In this document: positions 60,547 to 64,000 of the stretch, piece after piece
How the letters are laid out: the number at the start of each line of letters is the position of its first letter
Position numbering within the stretch: position 1 is the stretch's first letter
Source: Papilionanthe hookeriana x Papilionanthe teres
Taxonomy: Eukaryota; Streptophyta; Magnoliopsida; Asparagales; Orchidaceae
NCBI GenBank assembly: GCA_022702705.1
Contig: CM040421.1
Location: 58,298,740 to 58,362,739 of the forward strand
Length of the DNA stretch: 64,000 bases
Reading direction: 5' to 3'
Made by a program: the position numbers and the translations under genes
The notes under the pieces: model-generated
Database searches by the model: none
Seen by the model: only the letters and a program-made list of their open reading frames with translations
What the model was told of the DNA's origin: nothing

Positions 60547-61639
60547 CCTAAATTCAGTCTCTTTGGGTGTTAATTTTTGTGCAGTAGTGTGTCTTTAGTG
60601 AGTCTTTAGTAAGTTTAGTGAGTACATAGTGAGTCGTGCTGTACTGGAAGGAAGAGTCAAAGGAACTACGAGGAGTCTGTTTGGGGATAAATCGAGATAA
60701 GTATTTGTATTTATTGTTTTTTTTTAACTTTAAATAAAATCCATGCTTAGTTTTGTTCCCATGCATTCGAGTAGCTTTATTAGTCTTTCTCCTCGTTTAT
60801 GAAATTAAGTGACTTGATGAAATTAAAATAGAGATACTTATATATATTAATAAATTGTGATAATTTTTACTTAAAACTTAATTTACTTTCAAATCGGCCA
60901 TTTGATTTGTTAAAATATGTTGATTATCAACTATAGTAAAAATTACATCCGATATTCGGGAATTCAAAAGCCTTGGAAGGAGGGTGCAAATAAATAGGGA
61001 AATACTATCATCTGGGCGTAGAATCGAGCATTTTAGTGTGACGGACTAAAATATTCAATTCGGTCCCATTGTTTGAGAGCTGAAGTGTAGATGTTAGCCC
61101 TCGGGCGAGGGCAACGTGGAGCTCCGAAGTGGCGATCGGTATCCTCCCAGCTTAGCATGCATTCGGTAATCAAACATAAGATAAGTCAATATTCTTTACA
61201 CCTGGACCAAAGGGTAAAAAATAAGGAATGCTCCTATTTGTCACAATACCTTAAAATTATCTATTTAAATTCATTAATCACTTAAATTTCTAAACAAGGG
61301 GAAAGATACATTATCTGAATAGTTAAGACTTATTTAGCAATTAGTTTAATTTCCTGCACTTTCAATACGTATTAATTTTCTACTTAGTTAAGTTACCTAA
61401 TTAAAATACTTAGTTTACTTTATTGCGCTCAAATTTAGAATTCCAAATTTTCGTATACTATTTTAAAAATTATTATTATTATTTTAAATTAGTTGTTATT
61501 TAATTTTCTCTTTCCTCGTGGGATCGATAACCGAGACTCACTGTAGAGCCCGTATTACTTGATACGATACGTATACTTGCGTAGCATCCACAACATAAAC
61601 AATTACAATTCTATACATATAAATAGCGGGTCAATTTTT

Positions 61640-61657
61640 TGGCGTCGTTGCAATTAA
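61640..61657 (+). other. Upstream primer-site-like sequence of C
   Basis: TGGCGTCGTTGCAATTAA keeps the first half of the tRNA-Asp primer site and is preceded by GGGTCA. It lies 58 bp before the better site at 61698. Confidence 0.6.
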
Positions 61658-61697
61658 ATTAAAAATATCATAATAAAAAAATTGTAGGTCAAGTTTT

Positions 61698-61715
61698 TGG
61701 CGCCGTTGTCGGGAA
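61698..61715 (+). other. Primer binding site of element C
   Basis: TGGCGCCGTTGTCGGGAA matches 16 of 18 positions of the tRNA-Asp primer-site sequence. Confidence 0.8.
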
Positions 61716-61793
61716 AGTAAGAAAAATTTACTAAAGTAACTGACTATTTTAAAATAATCATAATAAATAAATTAATATCTATTCCGAAATTGT

Positions 61794-63524
61794 ATGCGCA
61801 AATTTGGAAACGAAAATTTAATACCTTACGATTCGAATTAGAGCGTACAATTAAAAGAATTAGAAAACAAAAGAAACAAATTATTAATTTAACACAAATG
61901 GCGAATATTCCTGAAATTCAAAATATGAACCAACAAAGGCCATTAAGAGATTATGCCAACCCTACATCAGATGAAATTCATTTAACTATTCAAAACCCCG
62001 ATGTAAGTCGCTAATTCATTTGAACTTAAACCTCGCAATTATCCAAATGGTACAAAACAATCAATTTAGTGGTTCACCTATCGAAGATCCTAACCTACAT
62101 CTTGCTAGTTTTCTAGAACTTTGTGCTTACTTTTAAATATCAAGGAGTATCCGACGATGCTTATAAGACTTAGACTTTTTCCTTTTTCATTAAGGGATAA
62201 AGCTAAAATGTGGTTGAATTCGTTAAGACTCTGGATCTATTAAAACTTGGGGAGAATTATCACAAAAATTTCTATCCAAATATTTTCCACCATCTAAAAC
62301 TCGCTAAGTTTAGAAATGATATAACTTCTTTTTGTCGATTAGATGGAGAATCATTATATGAAGCTTGGGAGAGATTTAAGGAACTTCTTAGGAAATGCCC
62401 ACATCATGCGCTACCGTATCAGTCGATTATTCAAACCTTTTATAATGGATTAGTAGGATCTTTAAGATCAATCATCGATGCTGCTGCTGGAGGTTCATTA
62501 ATGTCTAAACCATTTGATGAAGCTTATGCACTAATCGAAGAAATGGCAACAAATAATTTCTAATGGCCTACTGAAAGAGTAAATCCTAAAAAGATAGCCA
62601 GCATTCATGAAAACGATGCAATATCTATGTTAGCTTCTCAAATTGCTGCTATATCTAAGAAGTTAGATCATTTTGGAATGAACTACTCTCCTATTTTAGA
62701 AGAAAACTCATCTGGACAAATCATAGAATCTCAAACTAATTATGAAACTTTAAATGCTATTAATAATAAAACTAATAACCCTTATTCAAACTATTATAAT
62801 CCTGGTTGGAAAACTCATCCAAATTTTAATTGGAATAACACATCTAATCAACAATGGATGAATCAACCTAATCAAGCAAATCCAAACTATAAACCTAATT
62901 ACCCACCTGAATTTAATAACAATAACCCTCAATTCAAGGATAAGAAATTATCCATGGATGAATTAATTTTGAATATGGGTCATCAACTACAAAATCAAGG
63001 AAATCAACTACAAATTCAAGGAAATCAATTACAAATTCAAGGAACATCTATTAAAAATATCGAAACTCAACTTGGACATATTGCTACTCGCGCTAAATAA
63101 TAGAATACCTGGAACTTTTCCTAGTAATGTGGAAATAAATCCTAAAGATCAAGGAAAAGAACAAATTAAAGCAATACAACTAAGGAGTGGAAAAGAATTA
63201 GAACCTCAAATTCAAAAAGAACTTGAAAGCCAAAAAGAGGAAGTGGAAATTGAAAAGGAAACAATTCAACAAGATTCAAACTTGGAACATCCTTTAATAC
63301 CTATGAAAATCTCTGTTGAAAAACCTCCACCACCATTTCCTCAACGATTAGCTCAACATAAAAAAGATAAACAATTTGCTAAATTCCTTGAAATATTAAA
63401 GAAATTAACAATTAATATACCTTTTGTTGAAGCTTTAGATCAGATGCCAAATTATGTAAAATTTATGAAAGATATTCTAAATAAGAAAAGAAAATTCACC
63501 GATAATGAAACAAGTCGCACTTAG
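61794..63524 (+). pseudogene. gag of element C, frameshifted
   Basis: ATG at 61794 gives MRKFGNENLIPYDS, then a lost base brings a stop; the next frame continues FELERTIKRIRKQKK and LRDYANPTSDEIH to 62014. The gag domain at 62210-62563 is well kept (KFRNDITSFCRLDGESLYEAWERFKELLRKCP, split here as separate blocks), with SKPFDEAYALIEEM at its end. 62566-63100 is Asn/Gln-rich with three tandem copies of NQLQIQG-type units at 62980-63045. 63072-63524 has PSNVEINPKD, QLRSGKEL, KPPPPFPQR and LTINIPFVEALD. About five single-base breaks separate the frames. Confidence 0.86.
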
Positions 63525-63589
63525 TGAAGAGTGTAGTGCTATTATTCGAAGAAGCTTCCCGAAAAATTAAAAGATCTTGGTAGTTTCAC

Positions 63590-64000
63590 TATACCTCGCG
63601 CTTATAGAAGAAAAATTTTATGGAAAAGCTTTGTGTGACTTAGGAGCAAGCATCAATCTAATGCCTCTATCGATTTTTAAGAGATTAGGATTAGGAAAAA
63701 TTACACCTACTTCAGTAACCCTTCAATTATCTGATCGTTCGGTTACCTATCCTAAGGGAGTTATTGAAGATGTGTTAGTAAAGGTGGATAAATTTATCTT
63801 CCCAGTAGATTTTATTGTTTTAGATATGGAGGAAGATAAAGAAATTCCTATCATTTTAGGAAGACAACTTTTAGCTACTGTAAAAGCTATGATTGATGTT
63901 CAGAAAGGAGAATTAACTATGAGAGTAAATGATCAAAAAGTTACATTTAATATTGCAAAATCAATGAAATATCCTGCGCTAGAAAAAGATGATGAATGTT
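63590..64000 (+). pseudogene. Aspartic protease of element C, cut by window end
   Basis: The frame is open from about 63601 to 64000. CDLGASINLM has its catalytic Asp codon at 63637-63639, followed by FIFPVDFIVLDMEEDKEIPI and GRQLLATVKAMIDV. The domain itself looks intact, but frameshifts upstream near 63520-63600 separate it from gag. RT would follow outside the window. Confidence 0.85.

Larger units (their letters stand above)
60122..61691 (+). repeat. 5' LTR of element C
   Basis: Contains the CCGACGG-centred repeats at 60279-60455, a TATA box and the U5 box at about 61516-61585. The end is placed at GGTCA (61691) by analogy with B; GGGTCA at 61633 is an alternative end. Confidence 0.65.
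60122..64000 (+). mobile_element. Athila-lineage element C, 5' part
   Basis: The window ends inside its protease. LTR, primer site, gag and protease follow in order on the plus strand. Shared with A: GATGAAATTGCACTTTAAAG near the LTR start and the GATACGTATACTTGCG box. The start is uncertain between 60115 (TGAACG) and 60122 (TGAAAAA), because the 3' LTR is outside the window. It is better preserved than A. Confidence 0.85.

Overview
The window reads as nuclear DNA of a large-genome flowering plant: AT-rich, with no intact host gene, no rRNA or tRNA gene and no CRISPR. It holds three Ty3/gypsy Athila-lineage retrotransposons (pol motifs, tRNA-Asp-type primer sites, post-integrase env-like frames), an RTE-clade LINE with a plant-type (TTG)n tail, and Tourist-like and other MITEs. 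The species cannot be named from this sequence.

Layout. 1-3178: AT-rich DNA with no recognisable feature. 3182-4426: a PIF/Harbinger-type non-autonomous DNA transposon carrying a GC-rich, gene-like insert. About 5.9-26.4 kb: a three-layer nest of one non-coding TG...CA family. An old copy (5900-7699, 14840-15790, 23221-26368) was hit by two younger 7.1-7.4 kb copies in opposite orientation, at 7700-14834 (duplication AGAAG) and 15791-23215 (duplication GAACA). Each looks like a giant solo LTR, and together they form an inverted repeat of about 15.5 kb.

27362-43086: Athila element A, old, full of stops, with a truncated integrase, two tandem env-like frames and an RTE LINE (37499-40653) near its 3' LTR. 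44015-44276 and 46041-46429: MITEs. The second sits in a TATA box and duplicates it. 46618-59853: Athila element B on the minus strand, about 13.2 kb, with a perfect CCCAA duplication. It splits a small host reading frame (left part 46535-46617, right part 59859-60117). 60122-64000: start of Athila element C on the plus strand, cut off by the window end in its protease.

How the pieces work. The Athila copies follow LTR, primer site, gag, protease, RT, RNase H, integrase, env-like frame, purine tract, LTR. All three are damaged by frameshifts or stops. Points that may be new: the giant LTR-like family; a doubled tRNA-Asp primer site in B and C at nearly the same spacing; family-specific GC palindromes in U3 that reappear before the env-like frame; and two purine tracts flanked by complementary 10-nt words in both A and B.
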